Shown one piece after another: positions 44,614 through 58,533 of a stretch of DNA of 64,000 nt (positions are counted from its first letter, which is position 1; each line of letters starts with the position of its first letter). Source of the stretch: Diphasiastrum complanatum (lineage: Eukaryota; Streptophyta; Lycopodiopsida; Lycopodiales; Lycopodiaceae); the NCBI GenBank assembly GCA_029204225.1, contig CM055096.1, positions 31,503,767 to 31,567,766 of the forward strand, read 5' to 3'. A program made the position numbers and the translations under genes. The notes beneath the pieces are model-generated. The model saw only the letters and a list, made by a program, of their open reading frames with translations. It searched no databases and had not been told where the DNA came from.

Positions 44614-45322
44614 TGTTGATTTCACATGTGTGGATTGTCCACAACATGTACTTGTGATCTCCTAAGGTGTGTAGATGCACCAAGATCAAGACTAGATTGA
44701 GATTCAAGATCTATCTTTGATTCTATGGCAAAAACACACTACTACATGCATTCAATCACTTCCAACTCTCACTCACACACGTGGGAAGTGTTCCAAAAGT
44801 AATCTAAGTAAAAACAAGCTGCTCTCCTCGGGTAGAGAGAGAAAATCATCAATAGCTCTCGAGTAGAGAGAGAAAGCTAGAAAATCACTTACACTCAAAA
44901 TCCACTCATTCTCAAAATCAATTAGATCCAAATGAGGAGTACAATGATACTAGTAGATCCACGAGCTACCACTATTATTAACTATGATTGGACCACACTT
45001 TGCCACCTCTTGATCCTATTGGACCATTGATCCATGCACATCTAAATTCTATTGGACCATTTTCAAGCAAACCTCAAATTCTATTGGACCACTCATGGTT
45101 CCACCTCTAAATCCTATTGGACCTCTTAAACTTCATCAAACAAAAGCAATACACTTGTCTACACTCTAATTGGCACGAGTTTGGCCTCCTACTTTATTTT
45201 GGCTCAATAGTGGCATTAGAAGTGGAAATGGATAATTTGCCATCTATGCCAAATTTGACCCTATCAACATCCTACACCTAAATGCTTGACTATGAAATTC
45301 TATGAGACCCCTATATCAAACA
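44614..45322 (-). repeat. 3' LTR of the copia element
   Basis: 709 bp, TG...CA. It is about 31 bp longer than the 5' LTR because of a block near 44936-44970 that includes GATACTAGTAGATCC. CACATGTGTGGA and TCCACA lie near its plus-strand start. Confidence 0.85.
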
Positions 45323-45563
45323 TTTTTTATTTACTTTACAATTCTCCACATGTGGGAACATCCTCCACACATGTGAGATTCACTTACAAACTTCTATCAT
45401 AAAAAATACCAAGCTAGATTTTTGCCAATTTCTCACACTCCTCCTCAAAAAATAGCTTGGAAAGGTACTACATCACTTGATAGGTTTGTAAATCTTTTTG
45501 AGTGGATCCTTTGGTATGCATAAGAAGTGAAGATCAGCTAAGGGATCCATCATAGTAGCACCC

Positions 45564-46617
45564 TCACCATATCCATGATAAGATCTCTTTGGTAGAGATC
45601 TCTTGCCAATGCCTTCGAAGAGTGCTCCACCAATATGCCACTATGATCATGGGCTTCCTCCATGCTTGATGATGATCTTTGCTTTGAAAGTTACACTTCC
45701 ATGATGGATGCACCATAAATAAATAAATCTGAGGCTTCCAAGCCTCATAAGGATCATGGAGATCAAGATCATAAGATGTGAAACAATGATGATTATCAAG
45801 ATTATGCTTTCTAGCTTGACTAGTCCACATACAATGAACTATATCCATGATGGATCTAATCTTGATATCAAAGACTATCTTGATCTTTTTTAGGCTAGTT
45901 ACTCTCTCAAGGATGTAAGTGTCCACTTTGGATGCTTCACTTAATCTCAAGAGGAGTTTACAATTTGCCTCAAAACATGTGAAAACATGATTTTCAAAAA
46001 AGTGAGTACCAATCTTGTTCTTACTAGAACCAAGAGCATACTTTTGACAATACAATATCTTGCTTTCAAAAAGTATTGGAAAAATATCTAAGTCAATAAT
46101 GACAAGAAACATGTCCATACCATAAGCATCATACAAAACTAGTATAGCTTTTCTTGAACTTTGAGATCCAAAAAATTCAATGAAGCAAGATAGCATTTCA
46201 AGCAAAGGAAGAGAAGCATATATGAATGTGTTGTAGTAGATACAACATGAAAGATGTCCCTCTTTGCCATGTAAGGTGAGCCATAAAGGCTTGACCATGC
46301 ATTTTGAAGATATTCTTGAAATCATATGAAGAAGAAACTCCTCCTCACACCTTGGCCCCATCATAACTTGAATACCTTCAGAAAAGATAACTTGTGATGC
46401 TTCTTGAGAAGCCTTGATCTCGGCCACTTTCAAGATTGAATCTTCATGCAATATGACATCTCTATTCACAATCACTTTTGAAATAGAGAGTGTAAAGGCA
46501 CTAAAGGCCTCCTTGATGGATGAGTATCCAATCATGATCCATGAGCTTGGATCATCCATCCTCCTTGTTTACAAGGGAATACGTGCAAAGCAAGCACTAC
46601 CAAGTTTACTAAGGTGA
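45564..46617 (-). pseudogene. Copia integrase C-terminal remains and lineage-specific ORF
   Basis: The 331-codon ORF starting at 46559 contains MIGYSSIKEAFSAF and SKVIVNRDVILHEDS, the post-integrase motif of copia polyproteins (YxxFxxxxxKxxxSRDVxFxE). The rest, to 45564, has no RT motif and no recognised domain; it may be antisense or filler sequence. Just upstream (46710-46617) is PYEVLFKMKPKVDHLSKLGS with ACFARIPL, the integrase segment normally before it. Confidence 0.6.
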
Positions 46618-47618
46618 TCAACCTTAGGCTTCATCTTGAATAAGACTTCATATGGTGCTATTCCTTCAAGAGCTCCAATACTCCTCAAAGCTTTGATCTT
46701 CAATGAGAATTTCTTTGAATAATAAGGAATAATCATACACCATAATACTTGAAGAGAGAAGATATTGGACACATAAGAAACATCAAGAGAGTTTGCACTC
46801 TCACTTGGATCCAATTTGTAGATGCCTTCAAATCTTGATCCATATGCAAGGATCTCACCATCCTTCTTGATCACACAATTGTCAATATTGAAATTGACAT
46901 CAAAGCCACTATCAAGAAGTTGGCCAACACTTAAGATGTTCTTTGTAAGCTTTGGGACAAAAAGAACATTGTTGAGAAAGAGATCTTTGGAAGATGCAAG
47001 CTTCAAGGGAATAATCCCTACTCCTTAAATATTGCACTCATGCTTACTTGCAATGTATATGGTCTTCTTGACTCCATCATAAGGCATAATAGATGAAAAA
47101 GAGTGCTTGGAGCCACACATATGTGAAGATGCTCCACTATAAATATACCATGAGTCATCCTTGTTGAAGGTGGAAGAGGAGAAGCTTGATGCCATAAGAG
47201 AGCCTTCTCCATCACTTGCAATATAGTCTTCTTTCTCATTGGTGATGTTGGCTTGATTGAGTTGATTCTTCTTCTTGAAGCAATTGGTAGCATAATGGCC
47301 TTTCTTGCCATAATAAAAGCACTTGATCTTCTTCTTCTTGAGATTTGAAGTAGAAGCATGAGAGGTATCCTCCTCCTCTCCATCTTGGTCTTTAGCTTTG
47401 TCATTAGAGAAGTGATGATGTTGTTTCTTACTCCTCTCTTTGTGCTTGGAAAATAGAACTTTGCCATCATCATGATTGAGTGATAGCTTGTCCATCCTCA
47501 AGAGTTTGTACTCTTGTCTTGATTCTTCATAAATAAGCACACTTTGAAGGGCCTCCACACTTGGTAGCTCCTCCTTAATGGCATAGGATTGGACAAGGTT
47601 GTCATATTCATCTCTCAA
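46569..47618 (-). pseudogene. Copia gag C-terminus, zinc knuckle and protease/integrase start
   Basis: From 47618: the gag tail, then the knuckle CFYYGKKGHYATNC (CX2CX4HX4C), then DDSWYIYSGASSHMCGSKHS, where the protease active site D(S/T)G has become YSGA. From 47006: NNVLFVPKLTKNILSVGQLL, the pre-integrase motif. A large deletion removes the integrase core between this and the PYEVLFK piece. Confidence 0.75.
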
Positions 47619-48057
47619 GCCATTGAGACTGGGACTAGCTCACTTTGATTGATTGAGTCACCAATACATGCAAGCTCTCTATGAATATCCTTGACTCTCA
47701 AAACATAATTAGATGCACTCTCATCACTCTTTTGACTACTTTGGAAGATTTGATTTCTAAGAGTGAGGAGCCTAGAGGTGTTCTTAGCCTCATAGATGGA
47801 CTTGAAACAAGAACAATCACGAATCTCCCTCAATATCTCATTGAGACATTCATCTTAATGTAATGGAGAGCCATCCTAGCTCTCTTCTTGTATTTTTGTA
47901 CTTCTTGAAGGACTTGAGGCTCCTCCTCAATCCCAAGTACAATGTCCATCACATCTTGGAGTATCAAGATGGACTCCATCCTCAACTTCCATATTGAATA
48001 ATTGGAAGTAGACAATCTCTCACTTGGTTGCAACAAGTATGAACTCATTGAAGTCAT
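47619..48057 (-). pseudogene. Copia gag (UBN2/DUF4219-type)
   Basis: MTSMSSYLLQPSERLSTSNY, then SIWKLRMESILILQDVMDIV and GIEEEPQ. A second frame gives YEAKNTSRLLTLRNQIFQSS and SASNYVLRVKDIHRELACIG (UBN2 motif). It starts about 750 bp downstream of the primer site. A frameshift lies near 47840. Confidence 0.75.
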
Positions 48058-48789
48058 GTAAAGTGGAGATAAATAAAAGTGATGAACAAAAAATGTTGCT
48101 TCTCTCTCACTATAGGATCCAATAATGGTGTGCTACCATCTCCTATGCAAGATCTTGCAACAAATTGTGAGATGATTCTCACTAGCTATCCCAATCTCTC
48201 CAAAACTAGATCTACTTCACATCAAATGATGGAGTATGGGAAAAGTTAGGATCAAACACTCTTAGCACGTGTGAAATACACTAAGAAACCAAATTTGACT
48301 CAAATACCATGATATTGCATGAAACAAAATAGCTAAGATCTCAAAACAGTGCCTAGATCACATATAGATGAGATTGGTAAGCATTCAACTGTGATTTTGG
48401 ATCAAACAAGCAATCTCTTGACCAAACCAAATGTGTCCACCCAGTTCTAGGTGCCCTACATAACCCTCTTCAAAAGCTTATAACTTTTGATTGGCTCAAC
48501 CAAATGGAACAAAACTGATTGCATCAAAAACCAGACAAAAATAGCTTCAAAACAAGCTATCTACCAAGATTTTTGGATCAAACATGAAAGAGAACTCCCA
48601 AACTGAAATTGGATGTTCCTCACACGTGTCTGAGAACCTGATTCCATACAGTACCAGGTCAGACCCAATCAATGTCCTTTTTTATCTCTTTTGATCCAAA
48701 ATTGGAGAAGATAGCTAGGAAAATGGTTGGTGACTATTTTGCCTGTTAGGTCACGTGGATCCATCTCATAGAGCTGCCACGGTGCCATT

Positions 48790-48807
48790 CCTTGCATTCT
48801 GATACCA
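48790..48807 (-). other. Copia primer-binding site
   Basis: TGGTATCAGAATGCAAGG on the minus strand adjoins the LTR end at 48808. The first ten bases match the 3' end of plant initiator tRNA-Met. Confidence 0.75.
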
Positions 48808-49485
48808 TGTTGATTTCACATGTGTGGACTGTCCACAACATGTACTTGTGATCTCCTAAGGTGTGTAGATGCACCAAGATCAAGACTAGATTGAGATTCA
48901 AGATCTATCTTTGATTCTATGGCAAAAACACACTACTACATGCATTCAATCACTTCTAACTCTCACTCACACATGTGGGAAGTGTTCCGAAAGTAATCTA
49001 AGTAAAAACAAGCTGCTCTCCTTGGGTAGAGAAAGAAAATCATCAATAGATCTCAGGTAGAGAGAGAAAGCTAGAAAATCACTTACCCTCAAAATCCACT
49101 CAATCTCAAAATCAATTAGATCCAAATGAGGCCACTATTCTTAACTATGATTGGACCACACTTTGCCACCTCTTGATCCTACTGGACCATTGAACCATGC
49201 ACATCTAAATTCTATTGGACCATTTTCAAGCAAACCTCAAATTCTATTGGACCACTCATGGTTCCACCTCTAAATCCTATTGGACCTCTTAAACTTCATC
49301 AAACAAAAGCATTACACTTGTCTACACTCTAATTGGCACGAGTTTGGCCTCCTACTTTATTTTGGCTCAATAGTGACATTAGAAGTGGAAATGGATAATT
49401 TGCCATCTATGCCAAATTTGACCCTATCAACATCCTACACCTAAATGCTTGACTATGAAATTCTATGAGATCCCTATATCAAACA
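48808..49485 (-). repeat. 5' LTR of the copia element
   Basis: 678 bp with the same ends as the 3' LTR. The two differ by scattered substitutions and the ~31-bp block, so the insertion is not very recent. Confidence 0.85.
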
Positions 49486-50559
49486 CCAAAGCAAAAGTTT
49501 TCAACTCGACTGATCCTATGAACTATCATGATATATTATAACATAATTATTTGATGACTGTTTGCTTATTTCACCTTGAACGGTGAACACTTTAGTGACA
49601 TATTCCAGAAAATACCCCACAATAGATGGTGACTTCATTTCATGTAGTCTATAATTGCTAACTGAGTACCCTACGAAATTCCCTATGAAATTGGTAAGTA
49701 ACTACATGCGTGTGATCTCTGGCCTTAAATCTCGACCATGGTAAAGTACCAAAGACATTGACATAAACAATACTACTCGGAATCGTACTCTAGGCTACAG
49801 ATATGATCTCATCTTGACAATAGTAGGTGCCTCTAGAGACCTAGGATGAGGAATGCGCCAAACAACTCCCTTCCTCATGAGAGGTTGGACCCTTGAGCAT
49901 AATGGATGAAAATCAGTTCCATCCTACATTAGAGGATGTTTGTAGAGGATAGTGTGTGGCTCCTCCTACATTAGAGGAGCCACACACTATTATTTCTATA
50001 CCTCGGCACTCCACCCTCATTTACGGGCGGGAGATACTATATTTAGAATAAAACATTGCGGGGGTTATAGTTACTTCGAAACCTATGAGTTCATTATCGA
50101 TGGGTGCTGGCATCTAACTTACGTCGTTTCTACTGACTACACAAGACCCATCCAACCTTTCATACCATTCGGATCGCCAGTGCAGTCACCCGGACCAACT
50201 GGTAGTACCAATAGACCTCCAGAACTAGATCCACCAGAATCAGAGAGGGATGAAGACAATAGTGACGATCCCTCTATGGATTTCTACCTAGAAGGGTGGA
50301 TGATCTAGAGGGCGAAGAGTCTAGACCTCAGGACCGATAGGACTGGGATTGCAGTTACACCTCCTTGCAGCCGTGCCTCTGGGGGCCTGGAAAACCCTCA
50401 TCGGCTGGGGAGCACGGGGTGGTTGAGATGGCCCTCGGGATTGGAAGCATTATCCCTCAATTACTCACATAAGGGCAGTGTGGGCCCTTCCCTTGTAGGG
50501 CTTTCTAGCGAGACCAATCCCCCGTGAGGAATTTTCCCTATCAAATTACCTTCCAATAG
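49486..50559. other. Stretch with a hairpin and an unnamed ORF
   Basis: An ORF at 49952-50308 (118 codons, MCGSSYIRGATHYYF..., ending DDPSMDFYLEGWMI) has a Pro-rich middle and acidic end but no recognised domain. A strong hairpin precedes it (49949-49990). The rest shows nothing identifiable. Confidence 0.35.
49949..49990. repeat. Perfect 17-bp stem, 8-nt loop hairpin
   Basis: ATAGTGTGTGGCTCCTC (49949-49965) is the exact reverse complement of 49974-49990; the loop is CTACATTA. A run of T does not follow, so it does not look like a terminator. Confidence 0.85.
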
Positions 50560-51530
50560 AAATGTAGTTGATTGCAAATGGATATTCAAAATCAAATACA
50601 AGGCTGATGGAAGCATCGATTGAAGAAAAACTCGACTTGTTGCTAAAGAATTTTTGTAGATACATAATGTCGGCTACACTGAGACTTTCAGACCAGTGGT
50701 TAAACATTCTTCAATCAGACTTCTATTGTCGTTTGTTATTATAGCCGATCTAGAGATACATCAAATGAATGTACAGACAACTATCTCAATGGAGTTATTG
50801 AAGAAGATATCTACATGATACAACTTAAAGGTTATAATCATGTATGCAAACTATACATAGCCCTTTATGGCTTAAAGCAATATGCTAGAGCATGGTTTTT
50901 GAGGATCAACACTTTTCTTATCGATCAGGGTTATAAACCAAGCACTTTAAACTCTAATGTCTAGTTCAAGTCATTGCAACATTCTTTTATTATTATCAAT
51001 TGTACATGGACGACACACTGCTTTTCAGCAACAATATCAATCTTATAAAAGATGTTAAATCAATGTTATCCTCAAAATTCGACATGACAGATCTAGGCGA
51101 AGCTCGTTATTGTCTAGGTATTCAAACCCAAAGAGACAAAAAGTAGAAGTTGATCTACATTACTCAGCAAAGATACATTCATAATATGTTGATCATATAT
51201 AATCTGATAAATTTTAAGTTAGCTCACTCACCAATGGACCCGTGACTCAATTTGTCAAAGGACCAATGTCCTTAGACAGTCGAAGAGAAGGAGCAGATGC
51301 GTGAGAATCTTTATGATTTGATAATAGGATCTCTTATGTACGCAATGATCTGTACCAGACCAGACATAGCCTTTGTAGTCAATTCCTTAAGTCAGTTTAT
51401 AACTAATCTTGGCATAATGCATTGGAAAACTTTTATCAAGCTATGAGATACATTCAAGCTACTATGGACTTATGCATTTGTTATGGAGCAATCGACAACA
51501 ACAGGCTCAATCGGTTCTCGACATAGTGGC
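50560..51530 (+). pseudogene. Copia reverse transcriptase relic
   Basis: Pieces across frames give VVDCKWIFKIKYKADGSID, RLVAKEFL and GYTETFRPVVKHSSIRLLLS (RT start), then LYGLKQYARAWFLRINTFLI, LYMDDTLLFSNNINLIKDVK (catalytic MDD) and FDMTDLGEARYCLGIQTQRD. Many stops and frame changes occur. Order and spacing are normal for copia RT, so this was an insertion that has decayed in place. No LTR is attached. Confidence 0.8.
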
Positions 51531-51942
51531 TTCTATGTAACATAACTCGCCTGACCCGAAAAACACAATTCATATTTGGGCAAATTTGAATTTCCGGTTT
51601 GGTAAATTGGAAGCATACTATTGGCTGGCGTGCGCGGCGACTAGTTGACTAAACTGCTTGGGTTAACCTCAAGTTAAAATTATCTTGGGACTCACAAATA
51701 GGTTTGGCGCCTATCATGCTCTGGACTCTCATATTGACAAGTTCAAACGTGAGACTCTTCAAGCTATGGCGATGAGAAGGAGACCGAGATCCTTGATATG
51801 CTCTGCAATTTTTTATAATGAGAGTTAAAACGATGACACATGGATTGCCCGTGAATATCATAAGGCTTCTTGGGTACTGATGCATCCATCGGCGAGAGGA
51901 GCTTTTCGCCAAAAGAAAAAGGCCAAATATACATATAGATCC

Positions 51943-52315
51943 TATGTACTCCTCAGCCTCATGACAAGATGCATGTCCTGAGGCATGAGGGTAACTCTCT
52001 TGGCGTGCACAGTGCAAAGCATAGAGTCCTCATAGAATTTAATCTGAAAGTCCTCATAGGCAGTATGGAGGGCTCCCAGGGCTGTTATCTGCCAGCAAAA
52101 ATCATGTGAGAGTCACCTTGTCACTGATCTCATAGACTTGTAGAACGGAGTACGGGGAATTAGGAGATTAGTTATCCTCTATAGTCTCCTGATATCCCTT
52201 AGCCATGTCTTCTCGGTCGACCTACTCTCCTACCAGTGCCCACTGCCCTTCTTACAAGAGGACGAGGAGGCGAAGCAAATGTGGAAAGACGTGCTCTCTG
52301 CTTGGTATGGGCCAT
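51943..52315 (-). pseudogene. CENH3-like pseudogene fragment (copy 3)
   Basis: Minus-strand copy of 9393-9765. It starts MAHTKQRARL at 52315 and keeps the frame break and two stops of its source, including the fold block VHAKRVTLMPQDMHLVMRLR. It ends at the duplication breakpoint just after the histone fold. Confidence 0.75.
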
Positions 52316-52895
52316 TTCAAGCTAAGGTATCGCTATGACGCGCCAAACAGAAAGTACAATGGATACGGAGGGGAGGCGCATGATGGCGATATGGGAGATG
52401 GCATATTACTACGACGTGCGGAGGGAAAAAATGTATGGGTATCTGACTGACTGGGTGCGTGGTAGTGATATGTGGATCACGAGGAGCGCTAGTGAACCAA
52501 GAACTCCGAAACCAAAAAATGAGTCGAAAACCTTCTTTTATACCTGTTGAACGTCAAATCATTGTCATGCGTGTGATGTGACACTTCCATTCCCTGCACG
52601 TGTGTTGACACGTGCCATCATATGGACCACTAACATGTCAGGACATCACTGGTCCGTACAATCCTACTGTTGGCATGCATGTGTGAGGACACGTGTCATT
52701 ATCTGACCACACACGCGTCACGGGATGACTGGTCCGTACAATCGTATAGTTGGTATGCACGTGCGAGGGCACATGTCAAGATCTGAAATATACATGTGTC
52801 ATGCAATGATTTGGCCGTCGTTTACCACACGTGTGACAATTTTGACCGCACGTTTTCGAAACACGTGTACGGTTCAGATCCTCTGAATTAGAGTA

Positions 52896-53257
52896 TGTGG
52901 TGGCCTAGTCGTTATAGATTTCCACAAAAATGATGAATTATGTAGTATAAAAGGTTTGATTGTTCTCCAAGAAAGAGAATAATCTCATCTTTTGCATGGT
53001 AAATGTATATATGATGGTAAACGGACTGGTATGTATAAAATTCACAACGAATACTACAGCGACATAACTGGTTATCCAAAGATATTTGGGTAAATTGGCA
53101 TCCAAGAACACCAATGATGAAATGTTTTGCTCAAGGTCTGTAAATGTAAGGATTACTTTATCTTTTAGGCATCAAGGAAACAGTCAGAACTGACAGCAAC
53201 TAGCAATTAGATTCAGTAAGCAGAATCACATTAGCTAAAGATTCTTCTTAATCAAAC
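52896..53257 (-). repeat. Gypsy LTR fragment (copy 3)
   Basis: Matches 10346-10707, the left 362 bp of the gypsy 3' LTR, with a few substitutions. No other part of the element follows. Confidence 0.85.
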
Positions 53258-53924
53258 TCATGAATCGGTTCCTTCACATGATGATATATGAAAGTATTGA
53301 AATCTAGATCCACAGCTAAACTTATCACAAAATTCAAATAGAAGGTTAAACAATTTGATTTCATCCCACCTAAAGTAGTATATGTTGGCATTTGTCTTTA
53401 GTCCATGGTTTAGTTATAGTGTTGTTTGAACACTCAAATCTGGAAGGATCCAATCTCCACTTGCAAAAGGGGCTGATGTGTTCAAAATACTTCTAAACAA
53501 GCCTGTTAATCCCGATTGATGCCAAAACAATGATTAAAATTTATTAACTAAGGCATTGAATAAAGAGAGACTGATAACATTAAGAAAGTCAAAACATGGA
53601 GACAAAACATGCTTACTCAATGTTTACCCTAAAACGCAAATACTATGGCTATGAATTATTTGCTGCTCGGATCAATAGACAACAACTAAAAGCAAATGCA
53701 ATGGCTATGTACTATTTGTTGCTCGGATCAAAAGAAAAAAATCAAAACCAAATGAAATGACTATGTACTTTTTCCTGCTCGGATCAAAAGAAAATAACAA
53801 AAGCAAATGCAATGGCTACGTACTCTTTGTTGCTTGAATCAAAAGCAAAAAAATCAAAACCAAATGAAATGACCACCTCTTTGCTGCTTGATCATGAGAA
53901 GAAAATGCCATCATTCATAAAATT
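53258..53924. other. AT-rich stretch with short dispersed repeats
   Basis: Several copies of GCTCGGATCAAAAGAAAA and GCAAATGCAATGGCTA-like motifs occur between 53660 and 53890 at 50-60 bp spacing. No gene is visible. Confidence 0.5.
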
Positions 53925-54340
53925 CGTGTCTCCAAAAATTGAGTCTCCAAAAATTCGTGTCTCTAAAAATTCAAGTTTAGAAACATTCGTGTCTCCAAAA
54001 ATTCGTGTATCCAAAAATTGAGTCTCCAAAAATTCGTGTCTCTAAAAATTCGAGTTTAACAAAATTCGTGTCTTAAAAAAATCGAGTCTGCAAAATTCGT
54101 GTCTAGAAAAATTCGAGTCATCGAAAAAGTTTGTCTTTCCAAAAATTTGAGTCATGTGGAAAATTCGAGTCATTTGTTAAATTTGAGTCATTCCAAAAAA
54201 TTCGAGTCCTCCGAAAAATTCAAGTCATTGAAAAAAATCGAGTCATTAAAAAATTTGAGTCATTGGAAAAAATTCGAGTCTCTCGAAAAAAATCAAGTTT
54301 TCAAAAAAAAATCGAGCCTTTTGAAAAATTTGAGTTAACA
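53925..54340. repeat. Degenerate minisatellite, unit about 15-18 bp
   Basis: Some two dozen variants of CCAAAAATTCGTGTCT / GGAAAAATTCGAGTCAT follow each other. The motif drifts from TCGTGTCT at the left to TCGAGTCAT at the right. ORFs across it are repeat translations. Confidence 0.8.
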
Positions 54341-54638
54341 ATACAAAGGGTCAAAAATATTCAAACGGTCAGAACAAATCCGCCTCGATCCGATCCTATC
54401 TTGGGACAAAAAATCCTTCTCTAAATTTAGTGTATCTTAGTTGAATGCAAATGTGTGTTATATCAACCGTTGTTGCTTGCAAAAATTATGTGGTTTTGGT
54501 GATCTTGCAAATTTCTCAAGATCAAAGGAGGCTTCTTGGAGAGATGTCCACACCTACTTATCAAACTCCCTCACTTCCTTGAGTTTCTGTTCTGCCTTTG
54601 TTTTCACTCTCCCGATAGGTCATAATCAATTGAGTAAG

Positions 54639-56700
<2,062 letters not shown>

Positions 56701-56739
56701 GAAAATTCACATCATGGCGATATCAGGGATGAAAGCTAA

Positions 56740-57285
56740 AAGGGCTTTGCAGTTGATGAAATCTTGTATTTGTGAACAAATATGAGCAAAATGTTGTAGA
56801 ACTGCAGAATGAGTTCACTGAGGCAGAGTTGGTGTACTAGCCTTTGAGTAAATTGCTTGCGATGTGTTGGAGAAGCATATGTGATCTTCACAACTACTAC
56901 TTCTGAAAGCCCTTTGTTTTTTAAAAAGAAAGTCTCAAGACTCAAGGATGCTTTGGATGCAGTGGATGGCAGGAGACTCTTTATCGACATTTCAGTCCCA
57001 AGGAATGTCTCCACTTGTGTCTCAGAAATTCCTTCAGTGGAGCTTTCTAATGTGGATAACCTCTGGGAAGTTGTGGTTGCAAACAAAGAAGAAAGAAAGA
57101 GAAAAGCTTTGGAAGCCCAGTTGATAATTTTGCAAGAGCTAAACAGTTTCGAGGCATGGAGGGATTCACTTGAGACAGTCCCCACAATAAAGAAGCTAAG
57201 AGCTTATGCAGAGAAGACACGTGCATCTAAGTTTGAGAAATGTTTAAGCAAATTGGCGAAATATCCGTCAAGAATTGGAAGCTAG
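56740..57285 (+). pseudogene. HEMA: HEMA (glutamyl-tRNA reductase) fragment, broken
   Basis: The intact enzyme makes glutamate-1-semialdehyde from glutamyl-tRNA, the first step of plant tetrapyrrole synthesis in plastids. Here only the part after the NADPH-binding start is seen: VNKYEQNVVELQNEFTEAEL, VY, a stop (56838-56840), PLSKLLA, a frame change, [20 protein letters not shown], then a long open part with [40 protein letters not shown] and [20 protein letters not shown]. The last part is the typical dimerisation helix, ending [12 protein letters not shown]. The open frame stops at 57285, shortly before a (GA)n array. The N-terminal tRNA-binding and catalytic domain is missing. Confidence 0.8.
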
Positions 57286-57393
57286 TTACATTGCAGTCGC
57301 ACACGAGGAAACCCATGGCACTGGTTCTGCCTACGCCTTTGATCTTGCCATACCACAATGGTCTTGTGTTGCCAGGGCCAGGCGCTGGGAAGG

Positions 57394-57553
<160 letters not shown>

Positions 57554-57784
57554 CGGGGAGGGAAAAATTCAAATTGGGTGATAGGGGAAAGTAGGGTGTA
57601 GGGAAAATTCAAATTGTGTATGTATGTATGTATGTCTTCCAACATGCATATATACTATTCCCCCCATACATATCTACATATACACAAATATATATGCATG
57701 CATGGGGAGGAGGGCCATGCATCCTTTTTCTCATACATGCATCCTCCTAGCCCATACATACGCGCACCACATGCGCACAAATAG

Positions 57785-57785
<1 letters not shown>

Positions 57786-57836
<51 letters not shown>
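57786..57836. repeat. (TA)n microsatellite
   Basis: About 25 TA units followed by GTAT repeats to 57847. TATG/CATG-rich sequence precedes it from 57620. Confidence 0.95.
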
Positions 57837-57847
<11 letters not shown>

Positions 57848-57848
<1 letters not shown>

Positions 57849-58533
57849 TTCAAAACGTTAAGTTACTATTAGATATGGACCAAATGTACATAAAGCAAGA
57901 TAAACAACAATCCAAGGCTAATCAATCATTTCTAATTGATATTCAGCTGATTGTTAAAAATTGATGGATCAACGGGCTGCAAAAAAGTACCAAATACCTA
58001 AAAGGACCATATCAGATAACAATTACCTTGTACTTAGTTCAAACTCCAAACAAGGCACAACGTGATTCTCAAGACCCAATGAGAGTGAATTGAAACTCTT
58101 ATCCAATCTTAAGTGACTAGGATACAAAGGCCACTCCTTGATCTTCCTTGGGCAAAAGTGTATTTGTGGTTATGGTTTTGGTAGAAGACTTATTAAAGAC
58201 TCTTTAAAGTGAAGAAGGTGATATTTGAATCTTGATATCTATATTTTTTCACTATTTTTTGGGCCCTATTCAGAATTTGGAATGGATGTAACTTTAATAG
58301 ATGCTTAGTTTTAAATGGTTCCCTGAGGCAAACTTTCTTGAATGACATATTCGATATTAATGTTGATAATGTATGAATATTCTTTTATATAATTTGAGTT
58401 AATCACCATTGTGTTGGATTATTCTCCTACTAATCGACTAATTGACATTTTAATCTTCATCCAACTTTTATCCAGACCTGCAGATTTATTCATTTTTACA
58501 GAGTCTATATAACTACTCAAAAATGGCTAACAC
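57848..58533. other. AT-rich stretch without a gene
   Basis: Nothing recognised. It ends at the border of the copia LTR. Confidence 0.4.

Larger units (their letters stand above)
44614..49485 (-). mobile_element. Copia LTR retrotransposon with both LTRs, internally deleted
   Basis: LTRs at 44614-45322 and 48808-49485 share TGTTGATTTC at one end and CTATATCAAACA at the other. On the minus strand the 5' LTR (49485-48808) is followed at once by the initiator tRNA-Met primer site TGGTATCAGAATGCAAGG, then gag, CCHC knuckle, protease/integrase start and integrase C-terminal remains. Reverse transcriptase and RNase H are absent. The 5-bp flanks differ (TAACG and CCAAA), so no target duplication is visible. 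Confidence 0.85.
51943..53257. repeat. 1.3-kb duplicate of 9393-10707
   Basis: Same order and same length, with a constant offset of 42,550 bp and only scattered substitutions. It spans the 5' half of the decayed CENH3-like copy, the CACGTG-rich upstream repeats and the first 362 bp of the gypsy LTR. Both breakpoints are inside larger features, so this is copying of a composite segment, not transposition of one element. Confidence 0.9.

Noticed and set aside
49486-49930. Considered as a continuation of the copia element beyond its LTR
   Set aside because: The LTR border at 49485 is defined by matching ends, and nothing outside matches the interior flank at 45323.
53812-54424. Lys/Phe/Ser-rich ORFs in three frames
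   Set aside because: All three frames stay open because of the minisatellite period; no protein family signal.
57624-57872. ORF rich in Ile-Tyr over the (TA)n array
   Set aside because: Repeat translation only.
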